A stretch of 64,000 nucleotides of DNA from Clitoria ternatea (taxonomy: Eukaryota; Streptophyta; Magnoliopsida; Fabales; Fabaceae). Below the pieces are notes generated by a model, which did not search any database, had not been told where the DNA came from, and worked only from the letters and a program-made list of their open reading frames with translations. Position 1 is the stretch's first letter; each line of letters starts with the position of its first letter. A program made the translations under genes and the position numbers. The stretch spans positions 85,700,501 through 85,764,500 of the forward strand of contig CM075674.1 in the NCBI GenBank assembly GCA_037962975.1, written 5' to 3'. Shown one piece after another: positions 36,731 through 47,619 of this stretch.

Positions 36731-37619
36731 CCAAGAGTAGTGAGTGTGCCAAGAATGAAGCGGGGTTGTGAATTAGAATTTGCAGTGATTATGCCGAGTG
36801 TCAACAGAAGCAGTAGCCGAGTGAGCATGGCAACCGAGCCAATACTGAGACTCATGGTGCTAGTTTCCTGAGAGGAGGTTAAATCCTGTGATAAAATGTG
36901 AATAGTAAATGTGATACCGGATAGATAGTGAATGGTATGTCGAATTCCGGGTATGCTTTGGTATTGAGTATGGTGACTGATATTCGATGACTATCATCAT
37001 GTGATTTGCACTAGATTACGTATAATGACGAAGTATATACCTTGTGAGGGCCGGAAGTCTATTGCTATTATACCATTTTACAGTAGTGGTAATTGATATT
37101 TAATGATTGTTATTACGTGATGTACCCTAGACGATGCATATTGTCGGTGTTGTTGTAAATATGTTGATTATAGACTTGAGAGGATTGCCACTAATTCTCA
37201 TATGGATTAGTTTTAGTTGAGTGAGTATGGTCGATGTGAGCAAGAAGAGTGTAAGGTATGCTGTTCCGGTACGACTCTACACACTGTAGGTACTGTGGCG
37301 GCATACACCTTTGCAGCGACTCCATGTAATTGTTGTAACCCTATGGGAATGAGACGTCATCCTATATGTCAGATGCAGCAATTCATAAGTCGGGCAGGTG
37401 AGACTGTAGCTACTTATAGTGATGGTTTGAGTCTATCGGGCTGTTCTGAATAAAGATAGGAGTTATGGGAATGAGTAGTAGATGGAAGCGTATCGAATGA
37501 GAGTAGGAGATTTATTTTTAACCCCTATGTGCTTACCTCCAAGAGAATTAGAGGTTATTTTGGTAAGAATTGGCTATTAAAGTGATGTTTGATTGTCAGA
37601 ATAGAAGGGAGATCTTTCC
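36731..37619 (+). other. decayed gypsy interior, no readable domain
   Basis: Expected position of the gag zinc knuckle and protease. Cys-rich short frames near 37230-37350 may be their remains, but no diagnostic motif can be read. A few CCGAGTG words occur at 36790-36830. Confidence 0.4.
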
Positions 37620-38000
37620 GACAGGGGTGCCCTGATGCTATTGGTCGAAAAGAGAGATGGTGGTAAGTGGTTATGCCTTGATTGCCACCGATTGGGTAAG
37701 TTAACTATAGGGAATAATACCCACTGTCGAGGACTGATGATCTGGTTGATCAATTATGGGGTGACTCAGTCTTTTCAGGATCAATTTGCAGTCAGGATGC
37801 TATTAAGTTGGATCAAGGTTCTGATATCCTTGAAACGGCGTTCAGGACTGGTTATAGCCACTTTGGAAATGTAGTAATACCGTTGGTATGACGAGTGTTC
37901 AGGCGGTGTTCATGAATTATATGAACAATATCTTCCAGCATTACTTGGGTCGGTCCATGAAGGCGTTCATTGTTGGTATCCCGATTTATTCCGATGTCAT
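37620..38000 (+). pseudogene. gypsy reverse transcriptase remnant
   Basis: One frame reads LLVEKRDGGKWLCLDCHRLGK, matching the opening of gypsy reverse transcriptase (LFVKKKDG, CVDYR, LNK pattern). After frame changes come DDLVDQL-like, then LKRRSGLVIA (the AFRTRYGHYEF region) and VQAVFMNYMNNIF near 37890 (the AVFMDLMNRVF region). The catalytic YIDD is replaced by an unreadable VGIPIYSDV-like phrase. Frameshifts and substitutions throughout; inactive. Confidence 0.8.
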
Positions 38001-38959
38001 ACCTGGAGCATGAAGAACATAGAACAAAGTAATTAGAAGGTGGTTGAGCGGGCAAATAATAGGAATGAAGAGGAGTTTTACCAAGTCGTTTGGACTTTGC
38101 ACGGATATTAATGTTACTTAGGAATCATAATGGCTGGCCACCGTGGGTTCCTTTTAACATTAATTCTTTGTGAAGTTGCCAATAGGCATAGGTAAATGGA
38201 TAATGATGCAAGCAGTTGCATATCGATCGGTGATATGGATAGTTGGACTGTATACTTGATTTTCACTCGGATTAACCATGAAGTGTTGAACCTTTGAGAC
38301 TGATCACCTCAGGGAGTTGCACTAGTGGTTGAGATCGTGTGCAGTCGGGGAGACATAGGTGTGTTAGCCAATCTTGAGTGATCAAATTTAGAGAAAAGAG
38401 GCGTATGATTCGTATTTTTGAAGTCGGTAAAAGGTTAGAGATGAAGGGCGAGTAGAGCTGAGATTTGGTAATTGACGAATGGTGAGTATAAAGAAGTAAA
38501 TATTGTCACGTAGTAGTCGGTATGCATTATTGCTAGATTTCGGGGAGAAGAGATGACCTAAGGTACACTGAGTGGAGAATTTCCGAGTAAATTATGCTGG
38601 AAACAAGACCTTCCGGGTGAAGAAGAATTCTGTCCAAATGAGACGCTTGAGTAAGACATTTTTGAATAAGTGACCGACTGGTGTGCCTTTCCGAGTGAGG
38701 TGCCTCCAAGTGTGATATTTCTGAGTGGGTCTTTTTCCAGAAAGAGAGTACTTCTGGACAAAGAAGGAGAGACTTCGAATGGGTATGTTTCTGTGTGAAT
38801 GATTCCCAAGGGGAGTATGTATTCGAGTGGGGAATTCGTTTAATTCATGCTCGGGTTCATAATCTGAGTTGCTGAGTCTTTGTTCGGTCTGAGTGTTATT
38901 CTCAAGAGGTAAAGATGTGGAATTAATCAAAGGCAATGATGGAATTTAGAGATTCCGAG
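38001..38959 (+). other. decayed gypsy interior with CCGAGTGA words
   Basis: Should hold RNase H and integrase core but none is readable. 38570-38850 carries CCGAGTGA-type words like those in the LTR, so part of the coding region seems to have been replaced by or overgrown with LTR-like sequence. Confidence 0.45.
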
Positions 38960-39245
38960 GCCGAGTGGTGGAGCCTATAAAAGGTGATTTCAGGCAAGTC
39001 GTGCTAACTGAAGCACAGAAGTTCTTCTGGGTATTCCTGGAAGTCCACCAACTAAAGGTGTCGGTCGGATATTGATGAGCCAATGGCTTAATCCGAGATG
39101 TATCGGACCATATCAAATATTGGAGAATCGGTAGTGTTACTTACCGACTGGATCTTCCCAGTTCGTTAACTAATCCATAATGTGCTTCATGTGTCACAAC
39201 TCCAAGCGTATTTTTCGAGTGACTCTTTGAATTGGACCCGACGAT
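38960..39245 (+). pseudogene. gypsy integrase C-terminal remnant
   Basis: Frames read LKVSVG (the LKVSPTKG region), NPRCIGPYQIL (as in SPRFIGPYEIL), VTYRLDLPSSLTN and VLHVSQLQAYF. These phrases, in this order, are the conserved end of plant gypsy integrases. Stops and shifts interrupt them. Confidence 0.75.
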
Positions 39246-39281
39246 GGAAATACACCGATCGGTATTGGGGTAACTTGTACG

Positions 39282-39759
39282 TAGGGAGGGCCTGGCCCGC
39301 CAAGCCCGCCAAATTTGGCGGGGGGACACGAATTTTTAGCCCGCCTCCCGCCAAGGCCCGCCCCGCCTAGCCCGCCAATTTGGCAGGCCAAAACCATGGC
39401 GGGGCGGGCCGGCCCGACGGGCCCCCGCCAAAAGAAAAGATATATAAATATTACTAATTTATACTTTATTTTATTAAAATATATACTTTAATTTTCTAAA
39501 ATTAAAAAAAAGTAACATCTCTTATTATTTATACATTTCTTTTAATAATATTTTCTTTAATTTTTTTAAAAAATTATTTTTCTAATTTTTTAATCTTAAT
39601 TTGACACATTTTTTTTAAAAAAATTACAATTTTAACTTTGGCAGGCCGGCCCGCCAGCCCGCCGGGCCCGCCTTAGGCGGGGCGGGCCCTGAATTTTGGC
39701 CCGTTTAACTTGGCGAGGCGGGCCAGGGTCCGGCGGGCCAGCCCGTTTTGCCATCCCTA
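39282..39759. mobile_element. hAT-type MITE (478 bp), GC-rich ends
   Basis: Perfect 8-bp target duplication cttgtacg (39274-39281, 39760-39767). Left end TAGGGAGGGCCTGGCCCGCC; right end inverted TAGGGATGGCAAAACGGG. Both ends hold tandem GCCCGCC words for 110-140 bp; the centre (39430-39630) is AT-rich. No transposase. The 8-bp duplication and TAGGG ends indicate mobilisation by a hAT transposase. Confidence 0.88.
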
Positions 39760-39850
39760 CTTGTACGTGGGAATTGGAATTGGACATGAGACGAGTGCAT
39801 CCCAAATCTTTTTCAATCGGTACATTGATTTCGGTGACGAAATCCTTTTT

Positions 39851-39863
39851 TAGGGGGGGTGGA
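39851..39863 (+). promoter_or_regulatory. polypurine tract of the gypsy element
   Basis: TAGGGGGGGTGGA lies directly before the 3' LTR start at 39864. Confidence 0.85.
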
Positions 39864-42399
39864 TGTAACATCCCGGATATTTATGAAAATTTTTGGGAAG
39901 TGGAAAATATTAAAAAAAATTGTTTTTAGGAATTTATTGGATATTTTTAAGAATTATGGGTTTATTATGAAAGGGTGATTAGGAGAGGAGAGGTTTAATT
40001 AAAATCACTAAAGGTATTATAATGAAATGGAGAAATAACCGGTTGTGCAGGTGACCGGTTGCCATGGGTATTAAAGAAAGATTTCTCTCTCTTCCTTCAA
40101 TTATTCATCCGGTCACGAGAGCCTTCTTCTCCTTCGTTCGTTTCTTCTCCTTCCTCTTCTCCTTCCTCCATTGTTGAAAGCTGAAAGCTTTGAAAGGAAG
40201 TCTCTTTCTGCATCAAACCTTGAGATAATTAGGTAGTTGTGGTTGTGGTTTCAAGGTGGTGAAGCGCGTAAGAAGGCTGCTGTTGGATCGGTGGTGGAAC
40301 GGTGAACCAGGAACAGTTGAGGTGTGGAACAGAGGTAAGGGGGAATTGAGCATTTCTTCCCTCCGTGCATGCAACCAGTCTTCTTCTCTTCATCAGCCAC
40401 GGTTGTGGTGCCTTGGAGGCTTGAAGTCCTCCACTGCTGGTGAGGGTTGGACTGTGGAAGAGGGTGAGCCACTTCTCTTCGTACATGCAGAGGCGCTGTT
40501 TGAGATCAACCCAAGCTTCTTCTACTTCGCCTTCTTCTTCCACTTGAAGGATGTTGGAATCTCGAGTGGAAGTGTACAGCATTAAAGTGCCTCAGAGTTG
40601 TAGAAATCTCCCACTGATGATGAGACGGAGCTGCTCAAGGGAGAGAACAGCGTTGTGTCTTGGAGGCTTGGAATCCTCCGCCGTTTTGCATGCAGAGCGT
40701 GGAGTGTCATGGGGGCAGAGTTGTTCGAGAGGGTGAATGGCTCGGAGTTCCTCCAAGCAGAGTGCTGTGTTGGACGACTGGAAGCAGAGTCACAATTGAG
40801 AAGAAGCGATCGGAGAGCAACCGATCAGAGTGGAGAGCACGAGGATCTTCTGGAAGCTTTATCCCAGGTAAGGGGGTGTTCGGGTTATAATTAATTGGAA
40901 TAAGACATACTGTCCGAGTTATGAATGTGTATTTGTGTGCACACCGATCGGTTTAGGATCGTGTGTGTGTGTGTGTGACTTGCTGAATGAAATTTGAGAA
41001 TGTATGAGTATGCATGAGTGTAAGCACCGATCAGTTTCTGATAGTGTGTATGTGACTAGAAGAGTATTTGATGTTGTGATCATTGTGATGATGCCGAATA
41101 AATTGAATATGAATGTGGATGAATGCATGTATATGTATGTACCCCGATCGGTCTCTGATCGTGTGAGTGGTATATTCCGAGTGAAATGGAATTATTTGAT
41201 ACTATGATGAAATGATGCTGAGTGAAATGTATGTGCATGTATATGGACATTGATCAGTTGAGGATCGTATGTGTATGTGTAAATCCTATTGAAATTTAAA
41301 TGATGTTGTGACAATCGGTATTTTGTGGAATGAGGAGTCGGGTTTGACAAGCAGGTCACCCGAGTGACAATGTGATGGATGGGCTTGACAAGTCGGTCGC
41401 CCTGTGATGAGAGCACATGCCAGTTTCTGGTAGTTGCATTTGTTAATTGTTGATAATATGAAATGATTGAAATGTAATTATGTGGTATGGGATGGCCAAC
41501 GGTATATGTTACCCTCGTTTTTGGCTTCAGTGGTCAAGTCAGACCCAGTTGAGCTACCCAGAGGTCTTTGACCCAGTGGTTGAGGGGGAGCCAAGTCGGG
41601 CTCAGTGAACCAAGTCGGGTTCACGGGATGTCAAGTCGGACTCCCAGCTGAAGGCCAATCCTTTAGTATCTGGATACTAGGAGTCGATTTTATGTGAGTC
41701 AGTTGTGATAATCAATGATTTTGCCGAATGAGAATTTGACATATTTGATGAGTATGAAATTCTGTATTTGCTGAGTAAGATGTCATATTATCTGAGTAAA
41801 AACTGGTGAGTATGATGTTGCATTTGATGAGTATAAATTGTTATATTTGCTGAATGAGGTTGAATATACTTGCCGAATATGAAGTATTATAATTGCTATA
41901 TTGCCGAGTGAAAGTTACTTGCTGTGTGAATGGCTGTTTGGTGTAACTTATTATGATCGCCGAGTGCACTTTCATATAATTGCCGAGTGATTGTTATGAT
42001 GACTGAGTAGTAAGGTGTTATACTTGATGCATGTTACATGCTAAAATTTCCGAATGAGAGTTGCCATAAAGCGGAGTGTTGATAGATACATTGCTGAGTT
42101 ACTTGTGAGTGATTGGCTAAAATAGCCGAGTGTTGATTGCTAAGATTACCGAGTAAGTATATTACCGAATGAGAGTAAAATGCCGAGTGAAATATGCAGT
42201 TGAGAATAAAGGAACCGGATGGAGTTTATACTCGTATTTTATTTAAATTCCGTTCTAGATTAATTATGATGCTAAACACTCACCCTTGCTGTTTTTAATT
42301 TTTAGTAACCAGTGACAGGGAAGAGGTCGGAGTCATGGAGGTGCGCCAAGTGGAGGATTGATGCCAAGGAACCGAGTGCTTTGAAATGAATTCCGAGTG

Positions 42400-42433
<34 letters not shown>

Positions 42434-43283
42434 AGTTTTCTATGTGATGCTACACGAGTGTGTTAGAATTCGAATCAGTATGTTGATTAACGAGGATATG
42501 AATTTTTGATGTTATGAGATCGGTATTTATTTTATGAATGAATTCGTATTGTTGTAGCAGAGTTGATATCCTGGTGAATCTAGCCGAGTGGATTCTTTAT
42601 CCGAGCGAGGGCCTATTAAATTGATGCCCATTTGAGTATCTTGCATCCTTTCCGAGAGAAGAATAACCGAGAGGCCCATTTCCGAGCAGAAGATTAGAGT
42701 GTCTTCGAGTGAGCAATGGCTAAGACTTCGAGCAAAGAGAGATAAGAGTACTTCTGAGTGAAGACTAGAGTAACTCCGAGTGAAGGTGAGAAGGTTTCTG
42801 GGGGAGTTATGCCGAGAGAGACTTTTTCGAGTAAAGAAGGTATTGGGTGATTTCTGAGTGATGTCAGATCGAGGGAATTCTTGTTGAGTGAAAGTTAAGC
42901 CATGTCCGAGTAAGAGATACCCGAGTGCACCTAATTCCGAGTGAAACCCGATTGGTCGGCTCTTCTTGTAGGTTGTTGTTCGCTCAAGTTCAAGAGCAGC
43001 ATTCGCTCAAGTGAGTCGGCACTCGCTTAAGCGAATCAGGGGCTCGCTCAGGCGATTGACCCCTGATTCTGTTTTCCTTCTTTCGTTGTTTCTAAATAAC
43101 TAATTTATTAATGGATGTATTTCGGATCCGTTTCAGTCGGGATTTGCTAACTTAAGTGTAATTTTACTACTTTGAATATATTTAATAAAAGTAAATATTC
43201 TTATATCAAGACCGAGTGGATTTCTATATTAAAATGCGAAAAATTATTGTTGGAGAATGAGAAAATCGACGAGGGATGCCACA
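39864..43283 (+). repeat. 3' LTR of the gypsy element (3420 bp)
   Basis: Uninterrupted copy of the 5' LTR. It contains four repeats of a GATCGGT/GATCGTGTG word (40940-41275), a splice-donor-like CAGGTAAGGGGG at 40865-40876, the CTCACCCTTGCTG acceptor-like block ending at 42305, (TA)n at 42402-42431, CCGAGTGA words (41720-42945) and the CGCTCAAG/CGCTTAAGCG block near 42980-43050. Short open frames at 40229-40890 exist in both LTR copies and have no domain. Confidence 0.93.
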
Positions 43284-44263
43284 GGGAACCCCCTCAAAGA
43301 ACCCCCATGCGGATTCTTTGAACGGCAAATGTATATGATGCATGAATGCAGTAAATTTAAATCATTAAATTTATTCATAATTTAACAATAAGAATTTATG
43401 GTAAAAATTCAAGAAGATACGACATTTCATCATATTTACAAGTATAATCCATATATGAAGACAACACTCTTTTTCCCTCTATTTTTGCTGTTTTAATTAT
43501 TTTAATTGCAAATTAAATATGCCAATTGGTTCCAAATCATCATACAACCTTAGAAACATATCATATATCATATTCCAAACTATTTGGCATCAATTTCATA
43601 ATTTAATTCAAATTAAATTAAAATCTAACTATATGAATTTCTAAACAATTAAGCAAACAATTCTAACTTAATTTCTATGTATTTAATATCCTATCCCCTC
43701 TTTCTTTCCTCAATTGAAGATCCTTAAGCTTTTCTTATGCTAAACTCCCTTGTATTTCCTCAAATCTTCAAGTTTGCGTAATTTCTTCTTATGCAAAATT
43801 AAAGAGCTTGAGTATGGCAATGAAGGTTTTGAAAAGTTAAAGAGGAAGATGAAAGGTTATAGGATTAGTGAGGTTTTTGGTTTGAGGAAATTTGAAAGGT
43901 TGGAGCCTTATTTATAGGCTTCTAATGGCGGTTACTGTAGCAAATTACTGTAGCAAATCACTATAGCCAATCGAAGTGAAATGAGGCAGTGGGAAGAATG
44001 GAAAACTCTCATGAAGTTACAAGATTTTTCATGTGACGTTTTACTGTAGCATTTTACTGTAGAAGATTTTTATTTTATTTTATTATTTTATTTTATTCTA
44101 CGTTCCATTTTCCTTAATTCCGTTTTAAGTTAGACTAAAAATATCCTTGTATTAAATTTCCTATTTTCTAGGATTCATTTCTTATTTTTCTGAGAAACTT
44201 TAATTTTTTCACTGTTTAATTACTGCTTCAAATTTAATTAAAAATTTAGGCTGTTACAGTTGT

Positions 44264-44512
44264 CGAACGTAATAACCCAATTTTTTCATAATTAAATTTA
44301 TACTATTATTGTTGTTGTTGTTGTTATTGTTGATTTGTTTGGTAGAGGGGGCAAACCTCTAGTATAAGTACTGAGTTTATGTACTTAGTATCACTTACAC
44401 TGATCCAATGATGATATAGTATTATATCCTTAAGTTCAATATGAATCTTAAGCTCTTGACCTTATTCGTCCAACACACACTGGTATCTCACGTTGTGGAG
44501 AAAAATAAGGTG
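44264..44512. other. spacer between solo LTRs, left flank
   Basis: With 49442-49920 this is the sequence into which the 4.9-kb LTR inserted. It includes (TTG)n near 44306-44332. It looks repeat-derived but is not identified. Confidence 0.35.
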
Positions 44513-45839
44513 TAACCTGTAACACCCTCGGTTAGATAAGACAAATCCTTCTGTAGGTTCATCCAATTTAACTGAGAGTGTTAACAGTTTTCAGAAAAAG
44601 TGAATATTTTTTTTTTAAATAAATACGTGGCAGATCAGCGGAAGTAATATTGTATATATCACATAGTCATTCACAAACTGTAAGTAATTGTACTCTTAAC
44701 AGAATGGGGCACGCAGGCACCCTTAAATATTATACAGACATCCGGTGTCTAATTATAAATATTCTATCCTTAATAGTTATTCTCAATGGGTTCAGCGTAT
44801 TGCTGATCTTCACACTCGGGTTCTTGAGTTTCTAATTCCTCTGAAAATTGTTCAACAGTAAGGGTGAGTATAACCCAAGACCCTGATTGGTTCATCCGGT
44901 GCGGACATAATCCAGTTAACATACAATGTCACATAGATCATACATTTAGCATATTTATAACAATCAAGCATGTTGTCATTCCATAATCGTATATTTAGCA
45001 TGTTCACAATTATAACAATCAAGCATATTACTATGAAATAAATCATACATATAACATATTCACAATCATAACAATCAAATATGATGTAATGAATGCATGA
45101 GTTCGGATCCATTATGATTTATCTTTGATTAAGTCTCATGATGCATGTGGGCCCAAGAAATTATTTCTTCTTCTCTGGAATATCACCATTCCAATTCTCT
45201 AGAGCGATCAGGGTCCGCCCAAGCTCTGGTACAAATGAACTCATTGGTTCTCATCATTGATTTATATATATATATATTTGAGACTTGGATCCCTACGATC
45301 ATGGTCACACTCCGTCATTTAGTCAAAGTACACCAGAATTATTCGTCTCACCCGGCTATCAGGGCGCGACTCTGATGCCATTGGGTTGCTGTTCCAGTTG
45401 TACTCCCAAGATTCTTCTACTGAGATCGAACGTGAGTGTCCTTCACTGTACCAAGTGTATGCTCTAGAGGTTTTTCTTCTTCAAAAATATTTTCATGATG
45501 CGAAATGCATTTATCTTATCAATTGATCCCTTGGGTATCTTATGTATTTCCAGTCTCATCATATCATTTCCAAGTTCTTTGGATTCTATCAATTATTTAA
45601 ACATTGTAAGTATATCTATTATATATAGTATTTTCCATAAGGAGTAAAATAATTTATTCTTTATATAATTACGCATAATTAAAATCTTAACAAGGTTTAT
45701 AACAAGAAAACTACTAATAATAATATTAAGATTAATAATAATTAGGATAATAATAGAATAAGGATAATAATAATAATCATATCTTCTCATTAATTTAAAA
45801 AGTATTAAAAAGTAGTTTCTAAATGAAAATCCAAGCGAA

Positions 45840-46960
45840 AACCATTAAAAATAGAGTTTTCCGAGTGAAACAGGGGCAAATCCGAGTGAAATATGTATGA
45901 TTCCGAGTGGAATCATACTGAGATGGGTTCTCCAAACGTTCTGGTTAAAAATCCGAGTGAAATTGTACTGGAAAGGCTGTTTTCCGACTGAAACAGATCT
46001 GATTCCGAGTGGAAATAATTCTTTCGATTAAAACAAGTTATATCCGAGTAAAAATGTTGATATCCAAGCTTTCTAAGTAAAATAGGTGTAATACCGAGTG
46101 AAATAATTAAGATTTCGAGTGTAACAAACACGATTTCAAATAAAATCAAGCTGAGAGGGTCTCTTAAGTAAAACAATTCTAAATCCGAGTGAAATCAATC
46201 TGAAAGAGTTTCCTTAGTGAAGTTAAAATCCCTTTCGAGTGAAACAAAATGAAGAAACAGTTTTCTGGGTGAAATTAATATAATCCTGAGTGAAATAAAA
46301 TAGGATTCCGAGTGGAATTAGTCTGAAAGGAGTTTTCTGAGTAAAAATGTTTGTGAATCCGAGTGAAAATGTTCCTGAATAAAAATAAGATAAGTTTCCA
46401 AGTGAAACATGAGTTTACCGAGTGAAATTAATTAAAAAGGGTTCTGTCTGAATAAGATACATCTGAATAAAGAAAATCCGAGTAAGATAATCCTGATTCC
46501 GAGTGGAATCAGGTTGGGAAAGGTCTTCTGGTGAGTTGACTTTATGTACCGAGTTACATCAAGTTGAAAGGAGTTCTTTTAGTGAAAATAACTATTTGCT
46601 GAGTGAAATAAATTGTTTTGCCGAGTGAAATAAGGTTGGGAAGCTACTGTCCGAGTAAAATATGATGTTTTTCGAGTGCAATAAGACTGGGAAGCTACTG
46701 TCCGAGTAAAATAGTGTGTTTCCGAGTGAATTTACTGAAAAAGAGTTCTGAGTAAAAAGTAATTATATTTTCTGAGTGAAATTAAATTAAGTTCCGAGTG
46801 AAATAATATAAGAAAGAGATTTCCGAGTAAAATAAGACTTGGGAGATACTGTCCGAGAGAAATAGAGTGTTTTCCGAGTGAATTATTCTGTTTTCCGAGT
46901 GAAATCAACTAGAAAGATACTATCCGAGTATAAATAAGCAAAACCGAGTAAAATAAGTGT
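45840..46960 (+). repeat. CCGAGTGA word array, antisense in its LTR
   Basis: CCGAGTGAAA and variants every ~15-45 bp, often as ATTCCGAGTGGAAT, which is itself a near-palindrome. The orientation is opposite to the second array of the same LTR at 47620-49275. Confidence 0.9.
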
Positions 46961-47619
46961 AAAACAGGTCGGATTATCATAAAACATAACCTGTTATCAT
47001 ATTTGTTTCACTGGAAATCACACGGTACCCATGGTTCTTAATATTTTCAATCCAATATTTCACAATTCATCAATGATTATATACACTCGGTAACAGATAT
47101 ATATACATACATGCATATACAGATACAATTTGAAGCATTTAATTCATACACACTGAATCTGTCCTCCACTCGGTTTTCCCACAAGGCACCCAAGAATATA
47201 TCCCCTTACCTCAATGAAGTTCCTGGAGGAGAAGAAAGAGGCTCCCTTCACTGTCCTGCTTCGAATCCGAGTGAAATGGAAGGGAAAAGAGAGAAAGAAA
47301 CTTGCTGGGAAAGAGAGTGATGAAGAGTGTTTGGGTTGTGTGTGTGGTGTGAGTTCTGAGGACGTTGAGCTTGTTTAAATAGGGAGGAAGTGAGTGGGAA
47401 GACAAGTGGGAGACAACTTTTCTGAGTGGTATGCTGAGTCAGTGCCCATTTCTGAGTGGTATGCTGAGTCAGTGATAATGGAAGGGTCACTAGGGATTAA
47501 ACAAATATATATGCTGAGTCAGTGTCCATTTCTGGTCGTCCACCATCCATAATGCGCACGATTGGATTTAAATATCATTAAAAGACAAAATTGAAGTCAA
47601 AACGCACTTCTGTCAGTGA

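Larger units (their letters stand above)
27038..43283 (+). mobile_element. Ty3/gypsy LTR retrotransposon with nested insertions (16.2 kb)
   Basis: 5' LTR 27038-35141 (3.4 kb of its own sequence plus a 4.7-kb insertion) and 3' LTR 39864-43283 (3420 bp), both TGTAACATCCCGG to GATGCCACA. Target duplication gggaa at 27033-27037 and 43284-43288. The tRNA-Met primer site follows the 5' LTR at 35144; a G-rich polypurine tract precedes the 3' LTR. In one ~740-bp stretch I count about 15 LTR differences (2%), mostly transitions. The interior is only ~3.3 kb once nested elements are removed and holds broken gag, reverse transcriptase and integrase-end remnants, so the element is non-autonomous. LTR start and primer suggest a Tekay/Del-like chromovirus lineage, but no chromodomain is readable. 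Confidence 0.93.
26251..44258 (-). mobile_element. solo LTR (1.76 kb) split by the gypsy insertion
   Basis: The two parts 26251-27037 and 43289-44258 join into one LTR of about 1757 bp. On the minus strand it starts TGTAACAGCC and ends GGGTGTTACA, flanked by gttgt at 26246-26250 and 44259-44263. The split is marked by the gggaa duplication of the younger gypsy element. The left part carries the CTCACTCTTTCTGTTACTT block (minus, near 26641-26664) shared with the other LTRs here. No primer site or coding region belongs to it. Confidence 0.85.
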
